Shown piece after piece: positions 15,158 through 23,671 of a DNA stretch of 36,290 nucleotides. Under the pieces are notes generated by a model. The model ran no database searches and had not been told where the DNA came from. It saw only the letters and a program-made list of their open reading frames with translations. The stretch lies in NCBI GenBank assembly GCA_030038235.1, contig JASHPE010000383.1:1-36290 (forward strand), given 5' to 3'. Origin of the DNA: Terriglobia bacterium (GTDB taxonomy: Bacteria; Acidobacteriota; Terriglobia; UBA7540). The translations under genes were made by a program, and so were the position numbers. Positions within the stretch are counted from its first letter, which is position 1; every line of letters starts with the position of its first letter.

Positions 15158-16486
15158 GTGTCCTATGGAACCCACAAATCGCGGCAGCTCTTCGAGCGAG
15201 CTTTGGCCAGCCTCGTCGAGGGTGGCAGTTCGCCGTCGCGAGGTCCGGCGAACTATGGCGACTACCCTGTGTTCATCGAGCGAGGCGCCGGAGCGCACAT
15301 TTGGGACGCCGATGGCAACAAGTACCTCGACTGGATGATGGCATACGGCGCCCTGCCCCTCGGTCATGCCCATCCGTCCGTCGTGCAGGCGATTATCGAT
15401 GTAGCCTCGGGCGGCACGCTTTTCGCCGCCGCCACGGAGATCGAGGTCGAAGTCGCCGAGATGCTCCGCGCGATGATTCCCGGCGCGGAGCGCGTCCGCT
15501 TCGCCAACACCGGCACCGAAGCGGTGATGGCCGCGATTCGATTGGCACGCGGCTTCACCGGCCGGCCCAAGTTCATCAAATTTGAGGGACACTACCACGG
15601 CTGGTATGACGATTTTTTGGTGAATGCCCATCCGCAGCCGGTGGCGTCGCTCGGCCATCCTCACGATCCGGTGAAGGTCGCCGACAGTTCGGGATTGAAC
15701 CGGCGGGCGCTCGAAGACACGGTGGTCGTGCCGTGGAACGATCCCGATGCGGTGGAGCGCGCGCTCGACTCGAATCGCGGGCAGATTGCCGCCATCCTGA
15801 GCGAGCCGATCATGGCCAATATGGGCGTGATTCCGCCTGCGCCCGGCTACCTCGCCGGCCTTCGCAAGCTCGCGACCGGGCACGGGGCTCTGCTGATCCT
15901 CGATGAGACTGTGACCGGCTTCCGCATCGCGCCCGGCGGCTGCCAGCAGCATTACGGGGTGACGGCGGACCTTGCCACGTTCGGCAAAGCGTTGGGCGCA
16001 GGGCTTCCGGTGGCCGCCATTACGGGACGCGCCGAGATCATGAACGGCTTCGCATGGGGCGGCGTGCTGCATTACGGCACGCAAAACGCATCGAGGATTG
16101 GCCTCGCAGCGGCGCGCGCCAGCCTGCGTGAGCTGCAGCGCGATAAGGGCGCGGTATTCGCCCACCTCTGGCGAATCGGCGAGCAGCTTGCCGCAGGCCT
16201 CAACACAGTTTTCAGCGAAACAGGGACGCGCGCTATCGCGCAGGGCGTAGGTCCGATGATGCAGATCCTTTTCACCGGCCGGCCCGCGATTCACAATTAT
16301 CGCGAGTTCTGCGCGTACGTCGATCGCGGCAAATATCGGCGCTTGGCGCTGGCTCTTTTCGAACACGGCGTCTACATGTCGCCGTCCGCCGCACTGCACT
16401 CCGTCAGTTCCGTCGCCCACACCGAAGAGGATGTGGCCTTCACCGCGGGGGCGATGAGAAAGGTGTTGAGCGATGGCGGCTTTTGA
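15158..16486 (+). CDS. class III aminotransferase, glutamate-1-semialdehyde aminomutase-like
   Basis: The 442-aa protein is a PLP fold-type I enzyme of the GSA-aminomutase (HemL-like) branch: N-terminal RQLFERALASLVEGGSSPSRG, FANTGTEAVMAAIRLAR for phosphate binding, LLILDETVTGFR (Asp249), and the Schiff-base lysine K277 in LATFGKALGAGLP. Its context between two SDR genes rather than heme genes argues for a catabolic or secondary role, such as transaminating or isomerising an amino/oxo acid made by the SDRs. The start is GTG 15158 with only a weak ribosome-binding site. Its end overlaps the next SDR gene by 14 bases. A role as the genuine HemL cannot be excluded from sequence alone. Confidence 0.88.
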   Translation: MSYGTHKSRQLFERALASLVEGGSSPSRGPANYGDYPVFIERGAGAHIWDADGNKYLDWMMAYGALPLGHAHPSVVQAIIDVASGGTLFAAATEIEVEVAEMLRAMIPGAERVRFANTGTEAVMAAIRLARGFTGRPKFIKFEGHYHGWYDDFLVNAHPQPVASLGHPHDPVKVADSSGLNRRALEDTVVVPWNDPDAVERALDSNRGQIAAILSEPIMANMGVIPPAPGYLAGLRKLATGHGALLILDETVTGFRIAPGGCQQHYGVTADLATFGKALGAGLPVAAITGRAEIMNGFAWGGVLHYGTQNASRIGLAAARASLRELQRDKGAVFAHLWRIGEQLAAGLNTVFSETGTRAIAQGVGPMMQILFTGRPAIHNYREFCAYVDRGKYRRLALALFEHGVYMSPSAALHSVSSVAHTEEDVAFTAGAMRKVLSDGGF

Positions 16487-17258
16487 GGGCAACGGAAGGT
16501 TCACGGGACGTGTAGCCATCGTGACGGGCGCCGCCTCCGGAATCGGGCGAGCCACGGCCGTGCTATTCGCCCGCGAGGGTGCTCACGTGTTGCTCGGCGA
16601 CGTCGATCGTGCGGCAGGCGAGGCGGCGGCGCGGGAAATCACGGCTCAGGGCGGCCGTGCGACCTTCCAGTTTCTGGACGTGACCAGGGCCGAGGACGCA
16701 GCGCGGCTCGTCCAGCGCGCCCGCCGGGAATTCGGCGCGCTGCATATTCTCGTGAACAGCGCTGGAATCATCCGGCGCGCCACGGTCATCGAACTGGAAG
16801 AGTCAGACTGGGACCGCGTGCTCGCGGTCAACGTCAAATCGGTCTTTCTGCTTGGCAAGAATGCAATTCCGCTCATGGCGGAGTCCGGCGGTGGATCGAT
16901 TATCAATGTAGCCTCCGGATGGGGGCTGGCCGGCGGGCCGCGCGCGGCGGCTTATTGCGCGTCCAAGGGTGCGGTGGTGCTGCTGACCAAGGCCATGGCG
17001 ATCGATCACGGCCCGCAGGGGATCAGGGTGAACTGCGTTTGTCCCGGCGACACAGACACGCCCATGCTCCGGGCGGAGGCGCTGCAAATGGCGGAGCCCG
17101 AGGCGGAATTTCTGGCCGGCGCCGCCCGGCGTCCGCTCGGACGTGTGGGGACACCGGAGGAGATCGCGCAGGCCATCGTGTTTCTCGCCGGCAACGCTTC
17201 GTCATTCATGACCGGCGCCGCCCTGGTGGTGGACGGAGGGGGACTCGCGGGCGCCTGA
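16473..17258 (+). CDS. short-chain dehydrogenase/reductase (SDR)
   Basis: The 261-aa classical SDR has TGAASGIGRA near residue 19, the acidic GDVDRA after strand 2 (favouring NAD), NSAGIIRRA, catalytic Ser in INVASGWGLAGG and the YCASK Tyr-Lys pair, ending TGAALVVDGGG. It overlaps the aminotransferase gene by 14 bases, so the two are very likely made together and act in one pathway. It differs clearly from the SDR at 14109-14897, so this is not a recent duplication. The substrate is unknown. Confidence 0.92.
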   Translation: MAAFEGNGRFTGRVAIVTGAASGIGRATAVLFAREGAHVLLGDVDRAAGEAAAREITAQGGRATFQFLDVTRAEDAARLVQRARREFGALHILVNSAGIIRRATVIELEESDWDRVLAVNVKSVFLLGKNAIPLMAESGGGSIINVASGWGLAGGPRAAAYCASKGAVVLLTKAMAIDHGPQGIRVNCVCPGDTDTPMLRAEALQMAEPEAEFLAGAARRPLGRVGTPEEIAQAIVFLAGNASSFMTGAALVVDGGGLAGA

Positions 17259-17278
17259 CGCGGAGCACCCGCAGCACC

Positions 17279-18523
17279 ATGGAACAGACCTGTCCACTTT
17301 GCGGACACGCCATACCGGCCGGTGAGCCCGACTGTCCGCGCTGCCGGAGGAATCTCTTCCTCAAACCGGACACCATTCTCGCCCTGACGCTGGCGGGCCT
17401 GCTTGCGCTTTTTGTCGTCACGGGCTTCGCAGCCCAGGCTTATCACTCCAAGTACGCGGCGCTCGGCGAGCAGTGGAATGGCCAGGGCACAACGGACCTC
17501 AACGCGGGCCGTGTGGACGCGGCTATCGTTGATTTCCGCACCGCCCTCATCTACGCCCGGGGCAACGAAAACTACGATCTCAGCCTGGCCCAGGCGCTGA
17601 CCGCCGCCGGGCGGACGGACGAGGCAAAAGCCTATCTCACAGGCCTCTGGGAGCGCGACCCGGGAAATGCACAAGTCAATCTCGAACTCGGGCGCCTGGC
17701 GGCACGCCAGGGAAATACCGAAGAGGCGCTGCGCTACTATCACAGCGCCATGTACGACGATTGGCCCGGCCGCGATCCTGCCGAGGCGCGACGCGACGTA
17801 CGACTCGAGCTCTTCCGTTTCCTCATCCGGCAGGGCGATCAGGCCCAGGCGGAGGCGGAGTTGATCGGAATGGCCGCGCTGCTGCCTCCGGACCCGGCGC
17901 TCTACACCGAGGTGGGCCAGCTCTTCATGGAAGTGGGCGATCATGCTCGTGCGGCCTTTGAGTTTGAAGGTGCGCTCAAGCTCGACCCCAACGCCGGCGA
18001 GGCGACTTTGGTCGGCGCGGGCGAAGCGGAGTTCTATCTGGGAAACTACGAAGCTGCCCGGCGCAACTTGGAGCGTGCGGTTCACGAAAAGCCGGACGAA
18101 GCAACGCTCAAACAGTTGCGCGACATGCTCGAGCAGACGGACCTGGTGCTGGCCGCCGATCCCTTCGACCCGACTTTGCCGGTCGCGGAACGCGACCAGC
18201 GGGTAATTGCGGCATTCCAGCAGGCCCTGCGCCGGCTCGCGTCGTGCGGCGCGGCCCTCTCCGGCACGGCCAGCGCGAGCGGCGGCGCGCCATCGTCTCC
18301 CGGAGCCGCGAATGGCGCATTCGCGGCGCTCGCGAATGGCGCGCGTGCTCTGCAGCCGCAGGTCACCGTCGAGTCGCTGCGCAAGAATCCGGACCTGGCC
18401 ACCGCGATCATGGACCTCGTCTTTGACGTCGAGCAGGGCGCGACACAAGGCTGCAATCCGCCCCAGCCTTTGGATCGCGCCCTGCTGCTGCTCGCCTCGC
18501 GACGCGGGAGTTCCGAAAAATGA
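17279..18523 (+). CDS. zinc-ribbon, membrane-anchored TPR protein
   Basis: The 414-aa protein begins at ATG 17279 with a zinc ribbon built from two CxxC pairs (CPLC at residues 5-8, CPRC at 19-22), followed by a transmembrane helix (about 32-53, ILALTLAGLLALFVVTGFAA). Then come TPR units, for example LNAGRVDAAIVDFRTALIYARG, RQGNTEEALRYYHSAM, VGDHARAAFEFEGALKLDPNAGEA and YLGNYEAARRNLERAVHEKPDEA. The C-terminal third is low in recognisable motifs. A cytoplasmic ribbon with an extracytoplasmic TPR scaffold is the simplest topology. It overlaps the ClC gene by ATGA, so it may be a partner or regulator of that channel; this is inference. Confidence 0.85.
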   Translation: MEQTCPLCGHAIPAGEPDCPRCRRNLFLKPDTILALTLAGLLALFVVTGFAAQAYHSKYAALGEQWNGQGTTDLNAGRVDAAIVDFRTALIYARGNENYDLSLAQALTAAGRTDEAKAYLTGLWERDPGNAQVNLELGRLAARQGNTEEALRYYHSAMYDDWPGRDPAEARRDVRLELFRFLIRQGDQAQAEAELIGMAALLPPDPALYTEVGQLFMEVGDHARAAFEFEGALKLDPNAGEATLVGAGEAEFYLGNYEAARRNLERAVHEKPDEATLKQLRDMLEQTDLVLAADPFDPTLPVAERDQRVIAAFQQALRRLASCGAALSGTASASGGAPSSPGAANGAFAALANGARALQPQVTVESLRKNPDLATAIMDLVFDVEQGATQGCNPPQPLDRALLLLASRRGSSEK

Positions 18524-20325
18524 GCGAGCCCACAACCGGCCCGGCAACCGACGTGCTCGCCGACCCTAAGTCCGGCGCCGCTCCCGACCAAGTCGCCGCC
18601 GCAACTGAGGAACGAAGCTGGGTCCGCCGCAGCCTGGAACTCATGCGCCTGGTCAAGATGAGGGAGGGCCAGCTTTTTCTTTTCCTCGCCGTGCTCATTG
18701 GCGTTTTCTCGGGTCTGCTGGTTGTGTGCTTCCAAATCGCGATCAATTCCACGCGGATCTGGCTGCTCGGATCGGCGCTCGCGCCCTCGCCCCTCCGCCT
18801 GATTCTGGTCCCGCCGCTGGCCGGCTTGGTGGTGGCGTTTCTCGTGATGAAAGTCTTTCCGCAGGTTCGTGGCAGCGGCGTGAATCAGACCAAGGCCGCT
18901 GTGTATGCCTCGAACGGCCACATCCCCTTCAACACCGTCGCCGGCAAATTCATCACTTGCGCGCTCGGCATCGGCAGCGGGCAGTCTCTCGGACCCGAAG
19001 ACCCGTCGCTGCAGATCGGTGCGGGATTTGCCTCGTGGCTGGGCAGGCGCCTCCGCATCTCGCGCGACAAAGTCCGCCTGATCGCGCCCGTGGGTGCCGC
19101 GGCAGGACTGGCGGCAGCCTTCAACGCTCCTATCGCTTCCGTGCTTTTCGTGATCGAGGAGGTGATTGGCCGCTGGAGCGCCGGCGTGCTCGGCGCCATT
19201 GTGCTCGCGGCGCTCTCGAGCGTCGTAGTGATGAGAAACTTCCTAGGAAACGAACCGCTATTCCGCGTGACGAGTTACCGCCTCGGGCATCCTACCGAGC
19301 TGGTAGCTTACGCGGTGCTGGGCGTTGCCGGCGGATTTGCAGCCGTCGTCTTCACACGTCTCATCGCCGCAATCCGCCCGCGTCTCATGCGCCTGCCGCA
19401 GCGCACGCACTATTTCCAGCCAGCCATCGCCGGACTCGCCGTGGGCCTGATCGGCATCGCTTTTCCCCAAGTCCTGGGCGCCGGCTATGAGACCATCGAT
19501 CAGGCCATGCACGGGCAGTACGTCTGGAAGTTTCTGGCAGTCCTGGCCGTGATGAAGATTATCGCCACCGTCGTTTCATTTTCGAGCGGGACTCCGGGCG
19601 GAATGTTTGCACCGTCTCTCTTCATCGGCGCGATGTTGGGCGGCGCCGTGGGCGGCGTGGAGCGCCACTTCTTTCCAGGTCTCACGGGCTCGGTCGGCGC
19701 CTACGCCTTGGTTGGCATGGGGACGGTTTTCGCGGGTTTTCTGCGCGCACCCATGACCTCGGTCTTCATGGTGCTGGAGCTGAGCGGAAACTACTCGATC
19801 ATTGTGCCTGTCGTGATTTCCAATGCCATCGCCTACGTCATCAGCCGCAAGTACCAGAAGGTTCCTCTCTTCGACTTGCTGTCGCGGCAGGAAGGCATGG
19901 ACCTCCCATCGCTCGAGGCGCAGCGCGAGGAGTCCACCTTGCGCGTGGAGAGCGCCCTTCGAGATTACACGGCGCCCCTGCTCCACGGAGTGCAGTCGGT
20001 TACCGACTCCCTGGGCCAGCTTGAGAATTCAGCCGAGCAGCACTTCCTTGTGGATCAGGGCTCGCAGGGCTGGAGTCTGGTAACGAAAGAGCGCCTGCAG
20101 ATGCTCGCCCAACAGGGCAGGGGCGGCACTTTGCTTCGAGACTTGCCGGATTCTCAGCGACTTCCTCACGTCCATCCGGACCAGCCCCTCGAAGTAGCGC
20201 TGCGCCGCATCGGGGATCACCCTCTGCTGCCGGTGACGAGCCGCATGAATCTGGATCAGTTGGAAGGCGTGGTGACTCTGGATGACATTCTGCGTGTCTA
20301 CAGGGGGTCGATGGCCGGGCCGTGA
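18520..20325 (+). CDS. ClC-family chloride channel/transporter with C-terminal CBS region
   Basis: The 601-aa protein has the ClC core: GSGVNQTKAAV (equivalent of GSGIP), GPEDPSLQIG with E160 at the gating-glutamate site, AAFNAPIASVLFVIEE (E213/E214, the latter at the internal proton glutamate position of E. coli ClC), and SGTPGGMFAPSLFIGAMLG (the GxFxP filter). Keeping both glutamates favours a Cl-/H+ exchanger. The region after about residue 450 reads as a CBS pair, ending HPLLPVTSRMNLDQLEGVVTLDDILRVY. Two filter motifs differ from the textbook forms. The start overlaps the TPR gene stop (ATGA), and a REP-like element begins a few bases after its stop. Confidence 0.95.
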   Translation: MSEPTTGPATDVLADPKSGAAPDQVAAATEERSWVRRSLELMRLVKMREGQLFLFLAVLIGVFSGLLVVCFQIAINSTRIWLLGSALAPSPLRLILVPPLAGLVVAFLVMKVFPQVRGSGVNQTKAAVYASNGHIPFNTVAGKFITCALGIGSGQSLGPEDPSLQIGAGFASWLGRRLRISRDKVRLIAPVGAAAGLAAAFNAPIASVLFVIEEVIGRWSAGVLGAIVLAALSSVVVMRNFLGNEPLFRVTSYRLGHPTELVAYAVLGVAGGFAAVVFTRLIAAIRPRLMRLPQRTHYFQPAIAGLAVGLIGIAFPQVLGAGYETIDQAMHGQYVWKFLAVLAVMKIIATVVSFSSGTPGGMFAPSLFIGAMLGGAVGGVERHFFPGLTGSVGAYALVGMGTVFAGFLRAPMTSVFMVLELSGNYSIIVPVVISNAIAYVISRKYQKVPLFDLLSRQEGMDLPSLEAQREESTLRVESALRDYTAPLLHGVQSVTDSLGQLENSAEQHFLVDQGSQGWSLVTKERLQMLAQQGRGGTLLRDLPDSQRLPHVHPDQPLEVALRRIGDHPLLPVTSRMNLDQLEGVVTLDDILRVYRGSMAGP

Positions 20326-20328
20326 AAT

Positions 20329-20435
20329 AGACGTAGGGGCAGGCCTGATGCCTGCCCGGCCTTGTGGTGCAGGCATCCCTGCGTGCGCGCCGGAAAGCCA
20401 GTGGTCTGGGGGGCACCCGCAAGGGATGCCCCTAC
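20329..20435. repeat. REP-like element between convergent genes
   Basis: The element starts AGACGTAGGGGC (20329-20340) and ends with the inverse GCCCCTAC (20428-20435), so the outer ends pair. Inside, GGGCAGGC and GCCTGCCC form a perfect 8-bp hairpin around CTGAT, and a further palindromic stretch occupies 20411-20430. It fills the gap between the ClC stop (20325) and the APC permease stop (20432-20434), and the TAG stop of the permease lies within the terminal GTAGGGGC. It may also serve as a two-way terminator. Confidence 0.75.
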
Positions 20436-21808
20436 TGTGTAGTCCTGAACGGCCACTCGCGGCGGCCTTTGGCGCGGGTGAAGTAAGCCGCGCTGCCCGC
20501 GGCCAGCACGCCGAAAGCGAAGATCAGCGACCGGGGCGCGGCCGTCGCGAGCACATAAATCCAGCCCGCAATCGAGATTACTCCTGGCACCGGATAGAGC
20601 CACATTCGAAAAGGCCGTTCAAGCTGGGGCTCGCGGCGGCGCAGGATGAAGAATCCTATGGTTTGCGGCAGGTACTGAATCAGCACCCGCGTGGCGATCA
20701 GGCTGCCAATGACCTCATTCAACCTGCCCAGGCTGAAGATCGAAGCGATGACGCCCAGGACGATTAGCGAGACGTAGGGAAAACCCCCTTCAGGATGCAG
20801 TCGTCCGAAGACACGAAAGAAATTGCCGTCCAAGGCGGCTGCGTACGGAATTCGCGAGTAGCCCAGGAGCAGCGAAAACACCGACGAAAACGCGATCCAG
20901 AGCAGGAGCAGGGTCATGGCCTTGCCCGCAGCCGCGCCCTCTAGCATCGCGATGTAGTCGGAAGCGACGAACTTGGTGTGCAGCAACCGGTCGAGCGGCA
21001 TCACGCTGAGAAACGAAGCGGTCATCAGCACGTAAAGCGTTCCCACGGTAGCGATGGAAAACAGAATGGCGCGAGGAATCACGCGGCCCGGATCGCGAAT
21101 CTCCTCGGCCAGGTAGCAGACGTTGTAGTATCCGAAATAGTCGTAAAGCGCGTAGAGGGTGGCGTGGCCGAGGGCGGCCCAGAACGCCCAGTTCATCGAA
21201 AGCGGTGCCCGATCGGCGAAAAGGCGCGCGGCGCTCAGATGCGGCAGCCCCGATACCACGATCCAAAGGCATCCACCCAAAACCCCGACGGCCAGCACCA
21301 GGGACAAGTTTCCGATCGCGCCGATATGGCGATAGAGCAGGACAACCAGCAGCAGCGGGAACAGTCCCGCCATCAGACGCCCGCCCCAGACCGGCATGCC
21401 CGGCTCAAGATAATGGAAGTAATTGGCGAATCCAATGCTGCCGCTTGCCACCGAAAGCGGGGCCGAGAACATGATCTGCCACACCATGAGGAACGAGAGC
21501 CAGCGTCCGGCGCCTGCGGGTCCGTAGGCTTCGCGCAGATAGTTGTAGCTTCCCCCGGCTTTCGGAAATGCCGCGCCAAGTTCGGCCCACACCAGCCCGT
21601 CCGAGAAAGCGATTGCCGCTCCGACGAACCATGCCAGCAGCGCCTTCGGGCCGCCCATGGTGGCGAGAAGCAGGGGAATGGTGATATACGGCCCGATACC
21701 CACCATGTCAGTGATGGCGAGGGAGGTAGACTGAGCGAGCCCGAGTTCGCGCCGCAGGTGCTGCGCTTCGGGCGCCGTGCTGCGGGCAGAGGCTGGAATT
21801 TGAGCCAT
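20432..21808 (-). CDS. APC-superfamily amino acid/polyamine permease
   Basis: The 458-aa integral membrane protein has about 12 hydrophobic segments. It begins with the APC signature (LGLAQSTSLAITDMVGIGPYITIPLLLA, then ALLAWFVGAAIAFSDGLVWAELGAAFPKAGGSYNYLREAYGP). YNVCYLAEEIRDPGRVIPRAILFSI and GYSRIPYAAALDGNFFRVFGRLHPEGGFPYVSL are further family hallmarks. The substrate (amino acid or polyamine) cannot be told. I used ATG 21808, 14 bases after the phosphoesterase stop; the longer frame to 21886 overlaps that gene. The stop codon is provided by the terminal repeat of a REP-like element, so the last residues may not be ancestral. Confidence 0.92.
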   Translation of the reverse strand: MAQIPASARSTAPEAQHLRRELGLAQSTSLAITDMVGIGPYITIPLLLATMGGPKALLAWFVGAAIAFSDGLVWAELGAAFPKAGGSYNYLREAYGPAGAGRWLSFLMVWQIMFSAPLSVASGSIGFANYFHYLEPGMPVWGGRLMAGLFPLLLVVLLYRHIGAIGNLSLVLAVGVLGGCLWIVVSGLPHLSAARLFADRAPLSMNWAFWAALGHATLYALYDYFGYYNVCYLAEEIRDPGRVIPRAILFSIATVGTLYVLMTASFLSVMPLDRLLHTKFVASDYIAMLEGAAAGKAMTLLLLWIAFSSVFSLLLGYSRIPYAAALDGNFFRVFGRLHPEGGFPYVSLIVLGVIASIFSLGRLNEVIGSLIATRVLIQYLPQTIGFFILRRREPQLERPFRMWLYPVPGVISIAGWIYVLATAAPRSLIFAFGVLAAGSAAYFTRAKGRREWPFRTTQ

Positions 21809-21822
21809 GACGAGGCGGGCGT

Positions 21823-22803
21823 TTAATTCAGCCCGGCAGACGAACGCCCGCGGCGCAGGTTCAGACAGGCGATCTCCGAAGGACAATCGAAGCGAATGGG
21901 TACGATGACTTTGCCGATTCCGCGGCTGACGTAAATCTGGGTGGCGTGCAACCGGTTCCAGCCGTCGACGAAGCGTTCGCCAAGCTTGGAGCGGTACAGA
22001 TGCCGGAAACCGGGAAGGCGCACTTGTCCGCCATGCGTGTGTCCCGACAATACCAGATCGATGGCGTGCCGCGATGCCTGCCAGATGCCGAGCGGATTGT
22101 GGCAGAGGAGGATTTTGGCGTCGCGCGCAGGCACGGCCTTGAGCGCCGCAGGGAGATCGTCAGAGTTCCACCAGAGATCGTCCACGCCCACGATCCAGAG
22201 CGTTTGCTTTCCGGCGCGCAACGGACGTCGCGAGTTGCGAAGCACGCGGATGTGGTATGACCGCAAGGCGCGTGTGATTCCATCGGCGTCGACCTGGAAG
22301 TCGTGATTGCCCAGAACGGCGAACGCGCCGTGGCGCGCCTTCAGCTTGCCGAGCGCCCGCGCCACCGGCTCGATGTAAGCGGGCGAGAAAGTGACGTAAT
22401 CGCCGGTGAGCGCGACCAGGTCGGGCTCCAGGCGGTTGGCGAGATAGACGGCACGCTCTACCTCTTCGAGCGGCGTGAAGATGCTGTGGTGAATGTCCGT
22501 GAGGTGGACGATCCGCAGCCCGTCGAAGGCACCGGGAAGACGGCGCAGTGAGATGACGGTTTCGGTAATCTCGGGGTCGGGGGACCAGGGCGGTCGCGAG
22601 GCTGCCGCATCGGCAAGGCCGAGCGATAGCATCGTTAGACTCGGTCGCCGCAGAATTCGCTGCGGGCGGCGCTTCTTGCGTAGCGCTCTGATTGCTTTGA
22701 GCGCCGGACGCGGCGGTCGGTCGCTTGCACCGTCGGCGTCGAGCAGCGTAATCAACTTCCGCCGCTCGCGGAGCCAGGCGCGGGCTGTTAAAGCGGGACT
22801 CAT
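21823..22803 (-). CDS. calcineurin-like metallophosphoesterase (YkuE/YaeI-type)
   Basis: The 326-aa protein has all five metallophosphoesterase blocks: LTDIHHS (DxH), LTGDYV (GD), VLGNHDFQ (GNHD), LLCHNPLG and LSGHTHGGQ (GHxH), spread over about residues 100-270. The spacing and GHTHGGQVRLPG block match the YkuE/YaeI group of membrane-associated phosphoesterases. The N-terminal 60 residues are Arg/Lys-rich and not conserved in this family. I chose ATG 22803, 7 bases after the suhB stop; an ATG at 22851 would overlap suhB. The physiological substrate is unknown. Confidence 0.9.
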   Translation of the reverse strand: MSPALTARAWLRERRKLITLLDADGASDRPPRPALKAIRALRKKRRPQRILRRPSLTMLSLGLADAAASRPPWSPDPEITETVISLRRLPGAFDGLRIVHLTDIHHSIFTPLEEVERAVYLANRLEPDLVALTGDYVTFSPAYIEPVARALGKLKARHGAFAVLGNHDFQVDADGITRALRSYHIRVLRNSRRPLRAGKQTLWIVGVDDLWWNSDDLPAALKAVPARDAKILLCHNPLGIWQASRHAIDLVLSGHTHGGQVRLPGFRHLYRSKLGERFVDGWNRLHATQIYVSRGIGKVIVPIRFDCPSEIACLNLRRGRSSAGLN

Positions 22804-22810
22804 CGATTTC

Positions 22811-23629
22811 TCAAGGGCCCACGGCGGCCGGCGCTCCACCTTGCGGAGCATTTCGCGGCGCCGTCTCGTCGAAAACGGCCATCATCTCCTCGTGCACCAG
22901 ACCGTTCGAGGCGAATACTTCGCGCCCGAGCAGTTCGAAAGGTCCGCCGGCAAGGTCGGTCACGCACCCGCCCGCTTCGGTTACGAGCAAGCTTCCCGCA
23001 GCCTTGTCCCAGGGGTTCAGCTTCAGCTCCCAAAAACCGTCGAAGCGGCCCGCGGCCACCGAGCATAAGTCGAGCGCCGCCGAACCCGCGCGCCGCACTC
23101 CATGCGTGAGCTTCGTGAAGCGGTAATAGAGTTGAATATTCAGTTCGTGATCGCGCATGAACGGCGGAAACCCGGTTGCCACCAGGCACTCGCTCAGGCT
23201 AGCGCATTTCGAAACATGAATGCGCTGCTGATTGAGATAAGCGCCCGATCCGCGCTCGGCGGTGAAAAGCTCTTCGCGCGTGGGATCATAGACCACGCCG
23301 GCAATCACCTCGTCGTGGAAAGCGAGCCCGAGCGAGACGCAGTAGACCGGAAATCCGTGGGCAAAGTTGGTGGTGCCGTCGAGCGGGTCCACGTACCAGC
23401 AGTACTCGGCCGCGCTCTTCTGCCCGCCGCCCTCTTCGCTCACGATGTCGTGCTTCGGAAAGCGACTGCGCAGCCGCTCGACGATCAGCTCTTCGGAGCG
23501 GCGATCAACCTCGGTGACGATGTCGGAAGGGCGCTTGTAATGGATCTCGTGCGGCCGATGCGAAAGCTGCGCGATCAGCGCGCCGGCTTCGCGAGCGATT
23601 TCGACCGCGGTAGCGAGATATGTCTCCAT
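22811..23629 (-). CDS. suhB: inositol-1-monophosphatase family phosphatase (SuhB-like)
   Basis: The 272-aa protein has the lithium-sensitive phosphatase motifs: EEGGG (metal Glu at about 66), DPLDGTTNF (Asp81 and Asp84 as metal ligands, residues 81-89) and NPWDKAAGSLLVTEAGG near residue 215. It hydrolyses myo-inositol-1-phosphate or related sugar phosphates; SuhB homologues also act in rRNA antitermination. WDKAAG is used instead of the more common WDxAAG with a small residue, which is within family variation. It sits between moaDE and the phosphoesterase, in a minus-strand run with short gaps. Confidence 0.93.
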   Translation of the reverse strand: METYLATAVEIAREAGALIAQLSHRPHEIHYKRPSDIVTEVDRRSEELIVERLRSRFPKHDIVSEEGGGQKSAAEYCWYVDPLDGTTNFAHGFPVYCVSLGLAFHDEVIAGVVYDPTREELFTAERGSGAYLNQQRIHVSKCASLSECLVATGFPPFMRDHELNIQLYYRFTKLTHGVRRAGSAALDLCSVAAGRFDGFWELKLNPWDKAAGSLLVTEAGGCVTDLAGGPFELLGREVFASNGLVHEEMMAVFDETAPRNAPQGGAPAAVGP

Positions 23630-23650
23630 AATCTGTTCGCGCGCTCAGGC

Positions 23651-23671
23651 GTAGGGGCGGCCCCTACGTCT
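23651..23671. repeat. short REP-like palindrome, supplies moaDE stop
   Basis: GTAGGGGC (23651-23658) and GCCCCTAC (23660-23667) form a perfect 8-bp stem around one base, followed by GTCT, so the right end is the inverse of AGACGTAGGGGC. It lies between moaDE and suhB. The moaDE stop codon (TAG, 23666-23664) is inside the palindrome. Confidence 0.7.

Noticed and set aside
15002..16555. 517-aa open frame antisense to the aminotransferase gene
   Set aside because: Arg/His-rich composition with no domain; a shadow of the GC-rich plus-strand gene, which has clear PLP-enzyme motifs.
17006..18547. 513-aa open frame antisense to the SDR/TPR genes
   Set aside because: No motif, Arg-rich; the opposite strand has a zinc ribbon, TM and TPR units in one frame.
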